From: Streptomyces sp. DI166
GTDB taxonomy: Bacteria; Actinomycetota; Actinomycetes; Streptomycetales; Streptomycetaceae
Direction: 5' to 3'
NCBI RefSeq assembly: GCF_900091315.1
Contig: NZ_FLSP01000006.1
Location: 91,893-155,892, forward strand
Length of the DNA stretch: 64,000 bases
Positions within the stretch are counted from its first letter, which is position 1, and each line of letters opens with the position of its first letter. Under the pieces are notes generated by a model. It was given only the letters and a program-made list of their open reading frames with translations. It did not search any database and had not been told where the DNA came from. This document shows, piece after piece, positions 25,098 through 33,859 of this stretch. Made by a program: the position numbers and the translations under genes.

Positions 25098-28000
25098 GTG
25101 CCAGGCGTGAGCGGACCGTTGTCCGGGCTGCTGTTGGGGCGTGAGGACGTCCTGCGTGCGGTGCGGGGACAGGTACAGCGGGCGGTCGGCGGTCATGGTG
25201 GCGTGCTGCTGGTGACCGGTGAAGCGGGTATCGGCAAGTCGTCGCTCGCCGGCTGTGTGGTGGAAGAGGCGCGGGCCGGAGGCCTGACCGTGCTGCGCGG
25301 GGCGTGCTGGGATGCGGACGGCACTCCTGGGCTGTGGCCCTGGATGCAGGTGGTCCGCACCTTGCGCAGATCCGTTCCGGCCCAGACATGGAAGGCGGCC
25401 TCGGATGCGGCCGGGGTCGCCTCGGAGATCCTGTGCGGCGGCAGCGGCGGCAGCGGGTCCGGGCCCGGGGGAGTGGACCAGTTCCAACTGTTCGACGCGG
25501 TCACCACCCTCCTGACCACGGCTGCCCAGCAGCAGCCCCTGCTGGTCGTACTGGAGGATGTGCACTGGGCGGATACGGCGTCCGTGGCGTTGCTGGAGTT
25601 CGCCGCGCAGCATCTGTCGCTGGAGCGGGTCCTCGTCCTGGCCACATGCAGGGATGTGGAGATCGAGCGGCCCGACCATCCACTGCGTGACCGGCTGCGC
25701 TCGCTGATGACGCGGGCCGTGACGCTCGCGCTGCCGGGTCTCGGAGTGGCCGATGTCGCCGAGCTGATGCACCGCACGGCGGGCAGGACGCCGGATGACG
25801 CCCTGGTCGCCGAGGTGTTGCGCCGTACCGGCGGAAACCCGTTCTTCGTCCAGGAGGTTGCCCGCCTGTGGGCGGCCGGTCATGAGGTGACGGCGGTGTC
25901 ACCCGGCCTGCGCGCCTCGCTCCAGGAACGTCTGCGCCTGCTGGAGGCCCCGGTGGCGGACTGCCTGGGCGCGGCGTCGGTACTGGGGCGGCGGTTCTGC
26001 CCCGGCGTCCTGGCCCGGGTGCTGGGCTGCCCGGAGGCGCAGGTACGCGGCTGGCTGGCGCGCGCGGCCGACGGCCAACTGGTCGAGATCCAGAACCCGG
26101 CAGTGGCGGTCTTCAAGCACGATCTGGTGCGCGAGACGCTGTACGGAGACTTGGACGCACAGCGGGCCCGCGGCCTCCACGCCGCCGCGGTGAACGCACT
26201 GCGCGAGACGGCCGGGGCCTCGGCGGACGTGATACTCCCCGTCGAACTGGCCCGCCACGCCCACCTCGCCTTCGAGGAACTCGACCGGGACGAGGCGGTG
26301 GAGCTGATGCTGTCCGCGGCGCGGCACGCGGAGCACCGGCTGGCGCACGAGGAGGCGGTGGGCCACTACGGGCGTGCCCTGGACCGCCTCTCCGGTGCGG
26401 ACCCCGCCCGGCGCGTGCTGGTCGGCCTCGACCTCGGGCTCGCACTCCAGGTGACCGGTGAACAGGAGCGCTCCTGGCGGGTGTTCGAGGAGGCCGCCAC
26501 ACTGGCCGACGGCCTGGCCAGGCCGCTGCTCATGGGACGCACCGCACTCACTCTCTACGGCGCCGACGGCCGCGGCGACACGACCCGACTGAGACAGAGT
26601 GCCCTGAGCTGGGCACACGCGCAGTTCACCGCGTCCGGCACGACCACAACCACGACAACACCGACGGACAGGACGGCCGGGGGACGACCTGGCGCCGGCG
26701 ACGGTGCCGAACTCCACCTCCCCGAGTCCGACTTGGCCCGCACCGTGGCAGCGGCAGTGGTCGCCCAGGCCCGCGCGGAGGGTGACGACGATGCCCTGCA
26801 CGTCGGACTGTGGGCGCGCATGCAGGCGGAGTGGGGCCCACAGGCGGCGGGCGGGCGCCGCGATCTGGCCGCCGAACTCGCCCAGGTGTCCCGGCGACGC
26901 GGCGACTGCTGGACGGAGCACGTGGCGATGTCGATGCGCTGGGTCGCGGCGCTGGAGGCGGACGACCCGCACTTCCTCGAAGCCCTGCACGCCATGGCGG
27001 CCGTGGCCGCCGCCGACGGCTCTGCCCGCCTGCGCCTGACCTCCGTCATCGACCGCAGCGTCGTGCACGCCATGGCGGGCCGGTTCGCCGAGGCGGAGCG
27101 GCTGCTGGACGAGTCGGCGACCCTGAGCGCTTCCGGCCCCAGCTACCTCCGGCACTTCCAGGCCCATCACCGCTGGACTCTGCTCGTCCTACGAGGCGAG
27201 TTCACCGAGGCCAGAAGCTCTCTGGAGGCCCTGCGCCCCGGCGAGCACCCGTACGTTCACGTCCTGGACGCCCTGACAGACCTGGAGGCGGGGGAGAGGC
27301 CGACCGGTCCCGTACCCCGGCCGGGTGTGGGGGCCGACGAGGACACGGCACTGTTCCGGATTCTCGCTCCGCTCTGGCTGCGCTGCCAGGCGCAGGGGGC
27401 CGCCGCTACGGGCCATCCGGCGTGGTGCGACGACGCCTACGCCGCGCTGGCCCCGTACGAGGGGCAGTGGCTGGTCTCCCTGCTGGGCTGGGACATCGGC
27501 GGCCCGGCGACGCTGTGGCTGGGCGTCCTCGACGCCGCCCGCGGGCGCTGGGACAGCGCGGTACGCCACCTCACCGCGGCCCTCCGATCGGCCGAGCGGC
27601 TGCACGCGCCGCCCTGGGCGCTACGGGCCCGGATCGAACTGGCCCGCGTACTCGCCGAGCGGGGCGGGCCGGTCAGCGGTCATGACCTCGCAACCCTGCT
27701 GAAGGAGGCGACGTCGCAGGCACAGAACCTGGGCATGACCCACCTGCTCACCCGCATCGAACACCTCCCCACGCACCCGCCCGACAGACAACCGCCCACC
27801 CCGTCCTGCGAGTTCCGCTGCAACGGCCAGGTGTGGCACCTGACGTACGAGGGCCGCACCGTGCACCTGCCGGACGCCAAGGGCCTGCGCGACCTGCACA
27901 CGCTGCTGAGCCTGCCCGGCCAGGACATCCCCGCCGTCCACCTGCTGAACCCCCAGGACGAAGCCGTGGCCGCCGCGCACGGCGTGGGTGCCGACGAGGT

Positions 28001-28346
28001 CCTGGACGAGGAGGCCCGCCGCCGCTACCGCCGGCACCTGGAACAGTTGGAGACGGAGATCGACCGTGCGGTCGAGCGGGGCGAGGACGCCCGCGCGGCC
28101 GCCTACGACCAGGAACGCGCCGCCCTGCTGGACGAACTACGCAGACACGCGGGCCTCGCGGGTCGCCCACGCCGACTGGGCGACCCGCGCGAACGCGCCC
28201 GCAAGAACGTCACCGCCCGCATCCGCGACACCCTGCGCCGCCTCGACGACCAGCACCCAGCCCTGGCCGCCCACCTGCGCCGCACCGTCTCCACCGGCAC
28301 GATGTGCCGCTACACCCCGGATGAGGACATCCACTGGCACCTGTGA
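25098..28346 (+). CDS. Large AAA/TPR-type regulator with a non-LuxR C-terminal domain
   Basis: A 1082-residue protein starting at GTG 25098. An AAA/STAND ATPase domain comes first, with Walker A G-E-A-G-I-G-K-S-S near residues 41-49, Walker B L-L-V-V-L-E-D-V-H-W near 150, and G-G-N-P-F-F near 245. Residues 380-900 are helical repeats of TPR type. LAL-family regulators normally end in a LuxR helix-turn-helix. Here residues 910-1082 instead hold W-H-L-T-Y-E-G-R-T-V-H-L-P-D-A-K-G-L-R-D-L, a charged helix pair, and E-R-A-R-K-N-V-T-A-R-I-R-D-T-L, which I take for a different winged-helix type. A Thr-rich linker near 520 is notable. The ligand is unknown. Confidence 0.8.
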   Translation: MPGVSGPLSGLLLGREDVLRAVRGQVQRAVGGHGGVLLVTGEAGIGKSSLAGCVVEEARAGGLTVLRGACWDADGTPGLWPWMQVVRTLRRSVPAQTWKAASDAAGVASEILCGGSGGSGSGPGGVDQFQLFDAVTTLLTTAAQQQPLLVVLEDVHWADTASVALLEFAAQHLSLERVLVLATCRDVEIERPDHPLRDRLRSLMTRAVTLALPGLGVADVAELMHRTAGRTPDDALVAEVLRRTGGNPFFVQEVARLWAAGHEVTAVSPGLRASLQERLRLLEAPVADCLGAASVLGRRFCPGVLARVLGCPEAQVRGWLARAADGQLVEIQNPAVAVFKHDLVRETLYGDLDAQRARGLHAAAVNALRETAGASADVILPVELARHAHLAFEELDRDEAVELMLSAARHAEHRLAHEEAVGHYGRALDRLSGADPARRVLVGLDLGLALQVTGEQERSWRVFEEAATLADGLARPLLMGRTALTLYGADGRGDTTRLRQSALSWAHAQFTASGTTTTTTTPTDRTAGGRPGAGDGAELHLPESDLARTVAAAVVAQARAEGDDDALHVGLWARMQAEWGPQAAGGRRDLAAELAQVSRRRGDCWTEHVAMSMRWVAALEADDPHFLEALHAMAAVAAADGSARLRLTSVIDRSVVHAMAGRFAEAERLLDESATLSASGPSYLRHFQAHHRWTLLVLRGEFTEARSSLEALRPGEHPYVHVLDALTDLEAGERPTGPVPRPGVGADEDTALFRILAPLWLRCQAQGAAATGHPAWCDDAYAALAPYEGQWLVSLLGWDIGGPATLWLGVLDAARGRWDSAVRHLTAALRSAERLHAPPWALRARIELARVLAERGGPVSGHDLATLLKEATSQAQNLGMTHLLTRIEHLPTHPPDRQPPTPSCEFRCNGQVWHLTYEGRTVHLPDAKGLRDLHTLLSLPGQDIPAVHLLNPQDEAVAAAHGVGADEVLDEEARRRYRRHLEQLETEIDRAVERGEDARAAAYDQERAALLDELRRHAGLAGRPRRLGDPRERARKNVTARIRDTLRRLDDQHPALAAHLRRTVSTGTMCRYTPDEDIHWHL

Positions 28347-28356
28347 ACCGAAGACA

Positions 28357-29793
28357 TCACAGAGGCTGCCAGTCGTGCCAGGCGCTGCCGGGCTGGTGCT
28401 GCCAGCGGTGGTGGACGCCTCCGGGGTTGTTGGCGACGATTTCGAGGCGGCCGTCGCGGTTGCGCAGGGCTTGGATGAAGTAGCCGCCGCCGCCGAAGTC
28501 CTGCCAGGTGCGCCAGGCGCCGGACTGGTCGACCTGGTAGTTGTGTTGCAGCAGGTCGTCGTTCATGGCGAACACCTCCAGCCGCCCGTCATGCGACGAG
28601 ACGCAGGCCAGCCGGGCGTCCGCAGGCCCGCCGAGCGGGCGCCAGTCGTGCCAGTCCCCACCCGGTGTGTTCTGCCAACGGTGATGCACACCGGAGGAGT
28701 TGGAGGCGAAGACTTCCAGCCGCCCGTCATGGTTGGTGCCGACCGCCAGATGCACGCCCCCAAGCCCGAAGTCGACCCACTGCCGCCACGTGCCCGACAG
28801 ATCGGTCTGGCAGGTGTGCTGGAAGATGCCGTCGGTGAGAGCGAACACTTCGAGTCGTCCGTCGGAGGCCGGGGCGACCGCGAGCCGTGCGTCAGCGGGG
28901 CCCCCGAGAGGCCGCCAGTCGTGCCAGGTGCCGCCGGGCGTGTGATGCCAACGGTGGTGCACACCGGTGGAATTGGACGCGAACACCTCCAGCCGCCCGT
29001 CATGATTGCTGCCTACGGCCAAGTGCTTGCCCCCACCACCGAAGGTGTACCAGTCGGCCCACTCGCCCGACACCTTCGCCTGGCAGCGGTGCATGAAGGT
29101 CTGGCCGTTCATGGCGAACAGCTCCAGCCGCCCGTCCGGCGCCGCCGACAGTGCGATCGTGGCCGATGGGGGCCCTCCGAAGGCCCGCCACCCCGACCAG
29201 GCGCCGCCCACTTCCACCTGGTACGTGTGGTAGATCTGGTCGATCGCCGCATGGAACACCTCCACGCGCCCGTCCGCGGACATCCCCACCGCCAGCCGCT
29301 GCCGCCGGTCCGGCACCACCGGAGCGTTCCACCAGCTGGTCTCCTTGCGGGCGCCGGCCCACGAGAAGCTGAAGTGGATGTGGTCGGTGTGGGGGTTGGC
29401 GCCGCGGTAGGGCTGCCAGCCGGCGTCGGGGCGGTTGGCCATCCAGATGCGCCGGTTCCAGATCATGTACATGATCCCGAAGCGGCGGGCGAGGGCGTGG
29501 GGGTTGCCGTGCCGGTCGGTGGCGTGGAGCCAGCCGATCAGGTCGTCGGCGAGGTGGCTCTGGCTGTGGACGCTTACGCCCCAGTCCCAGGCACGGCCTT
29601 CCTTGTGCTCGCTCTGGCCACCGCTGCCGCAGGCCCTGCTGATGCCCATGCTGGTCGTGCCGGGGTAGGCGGCGAGGATCAGGTCGCGGAAGGCGAGCAG
29701 ACCGGGCTTCGCGACGGGGTCGCAGTCGCGTTGTGGGTCGTAGGGGGCGTAGGGGTCGATGTCGGGGCCGAAATCGGGTGTCGTCGGCGCCAT
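28357..29793 (-). CDS. Peptidase-like domain fused to a seven-bladed PLL-type beta-propeller
   Basis: A 478-residue protein; ATG 29793 has AAGGAG upstream. Residues 20-160 form a domain with S-E-H-K-E-G-R-A-W-D-W near 75, I-M-Y-M-I-W-N-R-R-I-W near 118 and H-T-D-H-I-H-F-S near 148. The His/Asp pattern resembles the ARB_07466-like, M15-related domain of cell-wall hydrolases. Seven repeats of about 42 residues follow, each with a D-G-R-L/V-E-V-F core, forming a PLL-like lectin propeller that usually binds fucose or other sugars. No signal peptide or membrane helix is visible, which is odd for a wall-acting enzyme. Its stop is ten bases from the convergent AAA gene stop. Confidence 0.75.
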   Translation of the reverse strand: MAPTTPDFGPDIDPYAPYDPQRDCDPVAKPGLLAFRDLILAAYPGTTSMGISRACGSGGQSEHKEGRAWDWGVSVHSQSHLADDLIGWLHATDRHGNPHALARRFGIMYMIWNRRIWMANRPDAGWQPYRGANPHTDHIHFSFSWAGARKETSWWNAPVVPDRRQRLAVGMSADGRVEVFHAAIDQIYHTYQVEVGGAWSGWRAFGGPPSATIALSAAPDGRLELFAMNGQTFMHRCQAKVSGEWADWYTFGGGGKHLAVGSNHDGRLEVFASNSTGVHHRWHHTPGGTWHDWRPLGGPADARLAVAPASDGRLEVFALTDGIFQHTCQTDLSGTWRQWVDFGLGGVHLAVGTNHDGRLEVFASNSSGVHHRWQNTPGGDWHDWRPLGGPADARLACVSSHDGRLEVFAMNDDLLQHNYQVDQSGAWRTWQDFGGGGYFIQALRNRDGRLEIVANNPGGVHHRWQHQPGSAWHDWQPL

Positions 29794-29847
29794 GCCGGGC
29801 TCCTTCGGGCCGGGCCCCCGCTCGGTGCGAGGGGCTCTACCCCTGCT

Positions 29848-29890
29848 GCGCGTGATCGCAAGACGCGGCCCGCCAGATGCGATCACGCGC
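29848..29890. repeat. Perfect 13-bp inverted repeat in a divergent promoter region
   Basis: GCGCGTGATCGCA at 29848-29860 is repeated in inverse as TGCGATCACGCGC at 29878-29890, with a 17-bp spacer. It lies between the propeller gene (start 29793) and the esterase gene (start 29999). Half-site centres are 30 bp apart, about three helical turns, so a dimer-of-dimers operator or a cruciform is possible. Confidence 0.7.
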
Positions 29891-29998
29891 CCCTCTTGTG
29901 ACGAACCCGTCCGACCGGGGCCGCGAGCCGCAGCCGATCAGGCGCCCATCCGGGCGCGCCGCGCGCCGCAGCTCATGGCCACGAGGAAGGCTCTTGCC

Positions 29999-31666
29999 GT
30001 GACCAACCGCAAAACCCGCCGACCGCACGCCGCCGCGATGACGGTGTGCGCCCTCACGCTCCCCGCGCTGCTGACCACCCTCTCCGCCCCCGCCGTACAC
30101 CCCGGCGAGGCCCGGCCCAGGGCATCATCCGACGCCGCCGTCGGCGAGACGGTGCGCACACGGGCCGGTCTGGTGCGCGGAACACCCTCCGGCCCGTACC
30201 GGATCTTCCGAGGCGTCCCCTACGCGGCCGCGCCCGAGGGACGTCTCCGATGGGCACCGCCCCGGCCCGTACGGCCCTGGAAGGGGATCAGGGACGCCAC
30301 GAAGCCGGGCCCGCTGTGCCCGCAGGTGCCCTCTCCCTACGCGCAGATCTCCAGCACCAACGAGGACTGCCTGGTCCTCGACGTCACCACACCATCGGCA
30401 GCCGACCGGCGGCGGCCCGCGCCGGTGCTCGTCTGGATCCACGGGGACGGCGCCGTGGGCGGCGGCTCCTTCTTCGACGGACGGCGCCTTGCGGGGCAGG
30501 GCCTGGTGGTCGTCAGCATCAACTACCGCCTCGGTGTTTTCGGCGGGCTGGCCCTGCCCGGGCTGGAAGGCTCCGGCACCTTCGGATTCCAGGACCAGCA
30601 GGCAGCGCTGAGGTGGGTGAGGGACAACGCGCGCGCCTTCGGCGGCGATCCCGGCAACGTCACCCTCGCGGGAGTCTCCTTCGGCGCGTCCGCCATCGCC
30701 GGGCACCTGACGTCCCCCGCGTCCGAGGGCCTCTTCCACCGGGCGATCATGGCCAGCGGGGAGGGCATGATGGACATGCCGGCCGGTGCGATGGGCCCGG
30801 GAGTGCCGGGCTACCCGTGGTACGTCTGGCGCAGCGGCCGCGAGATGGAGGACATCACGACGGAGATGACCTCCTCCCTCGGCTGCCGCGACGAGCGGCC
30901 CGAACGCACCCTGGCCTGCCTGCGCGCCCTGCCGGTGAAGACGATCCTCACAGTGCCTTACATCATGAACGCCTTCCAGGCCTTCGGCTACGGCAACCCC
31001 ACGCTGCCCCAACTGCCCCCGACCGCCCTGCGCGCAGGCCGCTTCCACGCCGTACCCGTCCTGTCGGGGGCGACCCTCGACGAGCACCGCACGTTCGTCG
31101 GCATGCTGTACGACGCGGTGGGCAAGCGGTTCACCGAGGCCGACTACACCCGCGCGCTGCGCACTGCCTTCGGTCCCCGTGCCGCCAAGAGGGTCCGGGC
31201 CGAGTACCCGACGAGCGCCTTCCCTTCCCCCGCCCTGGCATGGGCCACCGTGATCACCGACCGCATGTGGGCGCGCGGTACTCACGCCCTGCACAACACC
31301 CTGGCACGGAAAGTCCCGGTCTACGCCTACGAGTTCGCCGACCGACAGGCGCCGATGTTCCTGCCGCTGCCCGGCGAGTTCGACTTCGGTGCCTTCCACG
31401 CGGGAGACATCCCCTACCTGTTCGAGGACGAGGCAGCCGAGCCGCTGTTCACTCCGGAGCAGCGCAGGTTGTCGGCGGCCATGACCACGTACTGGGCCTC
31501 GTTCGCCCGCACCGGCACACCGCACGGCCCGGGGCTGCCGACCTGGCCGGCGTACCGCTCGGGGGACGCGAAGAAGCCCTACACGCAGTCCCTGGCCCCG
31601 CGGCATATCGGCCCGGTCGACTACTACGGCACGCACAACCTCGGGTTCTGGAAGCACATGCCCTGA
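29999..31666 (+). CDS. Secreted type-B carboxylesterase
   Basis: A 555-residue exported esterase. GTG 29999 has AGGAAGG eight bases upstream, better than ATG 29975. A signal peptide with R-K-T-R-R and a hydrophobic core ends near A-P-A-V-H (residue 33). The carboxylesterase fold shows G-V-P-Y-A-A near 73, N-E-D-C-L near 112, the oxyanion region W-I-H-G-D-G-A near 137, and the nucleophile G-V-S-F-G-A near 217. The usual Glu of G-E-S-A-G is Val. An acid in T-L-D-E-H-R near 352 and a His in F-H-A-G-D-I-P-Y near 463 would complete the triad. Natural substrate unknown. Confidence 0.88.
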   Translation: MTNRKTRRPHAAAMTVCALTLPALLTTLSAPAVHPGEARPRASSDAAVGETVRTRAGLVRGTPSGPYRIFRGVPYAAAPEGRLRWAPPRPVRPWKGIRDATKPGPLCPQVPSPYAQISSTNEDCLVLDVTTPSAADRRRPAPVLVWIHGDGAVGGGSFFDGRRLAGQGLVVVSINYRLGVFGGLALPGLEGSGTFGFQDQQAALRWVRDNARAFGGDPGNVTLAGVSFGASAIAGHLTSPASEGLFHRAIMASGEGMMDMPAGAMGPGVPGYPWYVWRSGREMEDITTEMTSSLGCRDERPERTLACLRALPVKTILTVPYIMNAFQAFGYGNPTLPQLPPTALRAGRFHAVPVLSGATLDEHRTFVGMLYDAVGKRFTEADYTRALRTAFGPRAAKRVRAEYPTSAFPSPALAWATVITDRMWARGTHALHNTLARKVPVYAYEFADRQAPMFLPLPGEFDFGAFHAGDIPYLFEDEAAEPLFTPEQRRLSAAMTTYWASFARTGTPHGPGLPTWPAYRSGDAKKPYTQSLAPRHIGPVDYYGTHNLGFWKHMP

Positions 31667-31793
31667 CACAGCCGCTTCCTGTCCAGGGCCGAAAGTCCCG
31701 TGTACCCCGGTCCCGTTCGGGCATCACCCCTGACTGCGATACTGCGTGCGATTTACGCCTGACAGAGCTCGTGCTGCCTGAGGAACCCCGACT

Positions 31794-33047
31794 GTGAACA
31801 CCGGTATCGACAACTACCACGCCCTCCGAGCCCGCCACGAAGCCATGCGTCTGCGCCGCCGCATGCTTTCCCCAACGGGCCCCGAGCACCTCACCGGCAC
31901 GGACCTCACACCCTCGGAGCCGTACGACGGCAGAGCCGACCAGCGCTGCATACGCGACCACCTCGAAGCGGTCGAGCCGCTGGAGGAACTGATCACTCAC
32001 CTCTACCGGGCACTGTTCGCCCGCCACCCCTCCATGCGAGCACTGTTCCCCGCGTCGATGGCCTTCCAACAGGCCCACCTCGCCGCCGCGTTCCGCTACC
32101 TCATCGAACACCTCGACCAGCCCGCCGCCATCACCGCGACCTTCGCCCGGCTCGGCCGCGACCACCGCAAACTCGGCCTGCTCCCCGCCCAGTACACAGC
32201 GTTCGAGACGGCCTTGCGCGAGGCCTTGCGGGCGCACGCCGACCGCTGCTGGACAGCCGAGCTGGAGCAGGCGTGGGTGAGGATGCTGCGTGCCGGTGTG
32301 AGTGCGATGGTGAGCGCGGCCGACGAGGCCCTGCACGAACCACCCTTCTGGTCAGCGACAGTGACGGACCATCAGCTGCGTGACTCCGACCTGGCGGTCC
32401 TGCGCGTCCGCCCGCACGAGGAGTACCGCTTCCGCGGAGGCGAGCATGTCGCCCTGGAATCCCCGCGTCTTCCGCACACTTGGCGTCGCTACTACCCGGT
32501 GAGTGTGCCGGGCGGGGAGGGGGAGGTGGAGTTCCACGTCCGCTGCACCGCGCCCGGCGGGGTGAGCGAGGCCCTGGTCCACGGCACCGGCCGGGGGGAT
32601 GTCGTACGTATCGGCCCACCGGAAGGAAACCTCGTCTCCGATGGTCCGGAGGCCGGGGGACTGCTCCTGGTGGCGTGGGACACGGGCTGGGCCGCGATGA
32701 AGGCGCTCCTGCGGGACCTGGAGTCCAGCCGCGGTCAGCCGGCCGGCCGCAGGGTGCGGCTGTTCGTCGGCGCCGAGGGGCTGTTCGGCTTCTACGACGC
32801 CGACTGTCTGGCGGGCTTGGAGCGGCACCGCTCGTGGCTGACCGTCGTCCCGGTGACAGGGGGCAGGCCGGGGGAGGACCCCCACGACCGGCTCGTCCAA
32901 GCGGTGACGGCCACCGGTCCGGTGACAGCGGACCGCGCCCTGGTGGCGGGCCCTCCCGCACCGGTTCGCGCGATCACCGCCGCACTCGTCCGTGCCGGTC
33001 TGGGACCTGAGCAGGTACTGCACGACCTGCCCCCGGGCATCGGGTAG
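31794..33047 (+). CDS. Globin and reductase-like fusion (flavohaemoprotein-like)
   Basis: A 417-residue protein from GTG 31794, with GAGGA upstream. After 50 extra N-terminal residues, a globin domain spans about 55-185, with the proximal His in D-H-R-K-L-G-L-L-P-A-Q-Y near 125. An FAD/NAD reductase-like half follows (190-417). The FAD motif is R-R-Y-Y-P-V-S instead of R-x-Y-S, and the nucleotide-binding G-G-x-G-x-T-P is replaced by W-D-T-G-W-A-A-M near 298. True flavohaemoglobins detoxify nitric oxide; with these losses, NAD(P)H use is doubtful and a sensor role is possible. Confidence 0.75.
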   Translation: MNTGIDNYHALRARHEAMRLRRRMLSPTGPEHLTGTDLTPSEPYDGRADQRCIRDHLEAVEPLEELITHLYRALFARHPSMRALFPASMAFQQAHLAAAFRYLIEHLDQPAAITATFARLGRDHRKLGLLPAQYTAFETALREALRAHADRCWTAELEQAWVRMLRAGVSAMVSAADEALHEPPFWSATVTDHQLRDSDLAVLRVRPHEEYRFRGGEHVALESPRLPHTWRRYYPVSVPGGEGEVEFHVRCTAPGGVSEALVHGTGRGDVVRIGPPEGNLVSDGPEAGGLLLVAWDTGWAAMKALLRDLESSRGQPAGRRVRLFVGAEGLFGFYDADCLAGLERHRSWLTVVPVTGGRPGEDPHDRLVQAVTATGPVTADRALVAGPPAPVRAITAALVRAGLGPEQVLHDLPPGIG

Positions 33048-33105
33048 GCACTTCCGCCCCTGCCCTGTCCGTCAGCGCAATCAGCCACTTCGGGGCATCA
33101 GGGGT

Positions 33106-33492
33106 TCAGGTGATGCTCCAGTCGCGGAGCTGCCGCCCGAGCAGACCCACTCCGAGCGCGCCGGAGGCGGCGTCACGGACCAGGGCAACCGCCTCCTTCG
33201 GCGGATACTCCAGACGGCACCCGTTCAGCGCCAGGTACGCCTCCGCGCAGTGCCAGGCGAAGGCCTCGTTGGAATGCTCCAGGCACGGCAGCCGCGCCAG
33301 CGTCTGCAGCAGCGCCGCCGCCTTCAAGTACAGGGACCCGTAGACATTGCGCTCCATGGCCCGGGCGTTGACCCGGGCCACCGCCGCGTACAGCGAGCCG
33401 TAGTCGTCCACCTGCGGATCACCGGGAAGCAGCTCGGCGGCGTGCAGCAGGAAGGGCACGTCGAGAGGATGCAACGGTTCGGGCCGCGTCAC
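33106..33492 (-). CDS. Fic/Doc-family toxin
   Basis: A 128-residue Doc-like protein. Its GTG at 33492 overlaps the antitoxin stop by four bases (GTGA). The family layout is present: A-V-A-R-V-N-A-R-A near residue 38, a helix L-K-A-A-A-L-L-Q-T-L-A-R, then H-S-N-E-A-F-A-W-H-C-A near 73 in place of the canonical H-P-F-x-x-G-N-K-R. Doc toxins phosphorylate elongation factor Tu and halt translation. The degenerate Fic motif makes catalysis uncertain. Gene order (antitoxin first), overlap and operator all support a type II toxin-antitoxin pair. Confidence 0.75.
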   Translation of the reverse strand: MTRPEPLHPLDVPFLLHAAELLPGDPQVDDYGSLYAAVARVNARAMERNVYGSLYLKAAALLQTLARLPCLEHSNEAFAWHCAEAYLALNGCRLEYPPKEAVALVRDAASGALGVGLLGRQLRDWSIT

Positions 33493-33794
33493 GCGGCGTG
33501 ACCCCGTTCCTGCTCCTCCTCAAGGACGCGCCGCGCCGCCAGCTCCTCCGTACGGCGCTCCTGGTCCCGGTCGGTGCCGCTCGCCCCGGCCGCCTCCGCG
33601 AAGGCGTCGCCACTGCGGGCCATCGACGCGCGGAAGGCTTCGAGGAAGTGCGTCTCCACGGCCGTGGCACGGGCGTAGGCCGCCGACAGGATGTACTCCT
33701 GCAGGCTGACACCCTCCTGCCGTGCCGCGGCCTCGATCGCGGCCCGCTGAGCCGGATCGGGAAAACGCAGGTTCATCGCTTTGGGCTGAGACAT
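33489..33794 (-). CDS. Antitoxin of the Doc-type module, ribbon-helix-helix-like
   Basis: A 101-residue protein from ATG 33794. Residues 5-45 (K-A-M-N-L-R-F-P-D-P-A-Q-R-A-A-I-E-A-A-A) fit a ribbon-helix-helix DNA-binding start, and the Glu/Arg-rich C-terminal half would wrap the toxin. It overlaps the toxin gene by four bases, which couples translation. The perfect inverted repeat at 33803-33819, nine bases upstream of the ATG, is its likely autoregulatory operator. Confidence 0.78.
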   Translation of the reverse strand: MSQPKAMNLRFPDPAQRAAIEAAARQEGVSLQEYILSAAYARATAVETHFLEAFRASMARSGDAFAEAAGASGTDRDQERRTEELAARRVLEEEQERGHAA

Positions 33795-33802
33795 GGCACC
33801 AA

Positions 33803-33819
33803 TGGTACCGCTGGTACCA
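33803..33819. promoter_or_regulatory. Toxin-antitoxin operator
   Basis: TGGTACC-GCT-GGTACCA is a perfect inverted repeat built from two GGTACC palindromes. Lying immediately before the antitoxin start, it is placed for autoregulation by the antitoxin or the toxin-antitoxin complex. Confidence 0.75.
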
Positions 33820-33859
33820 GCGAAGGGGGGATCGGAATGAGCGAACAGCGCGGGACGGG

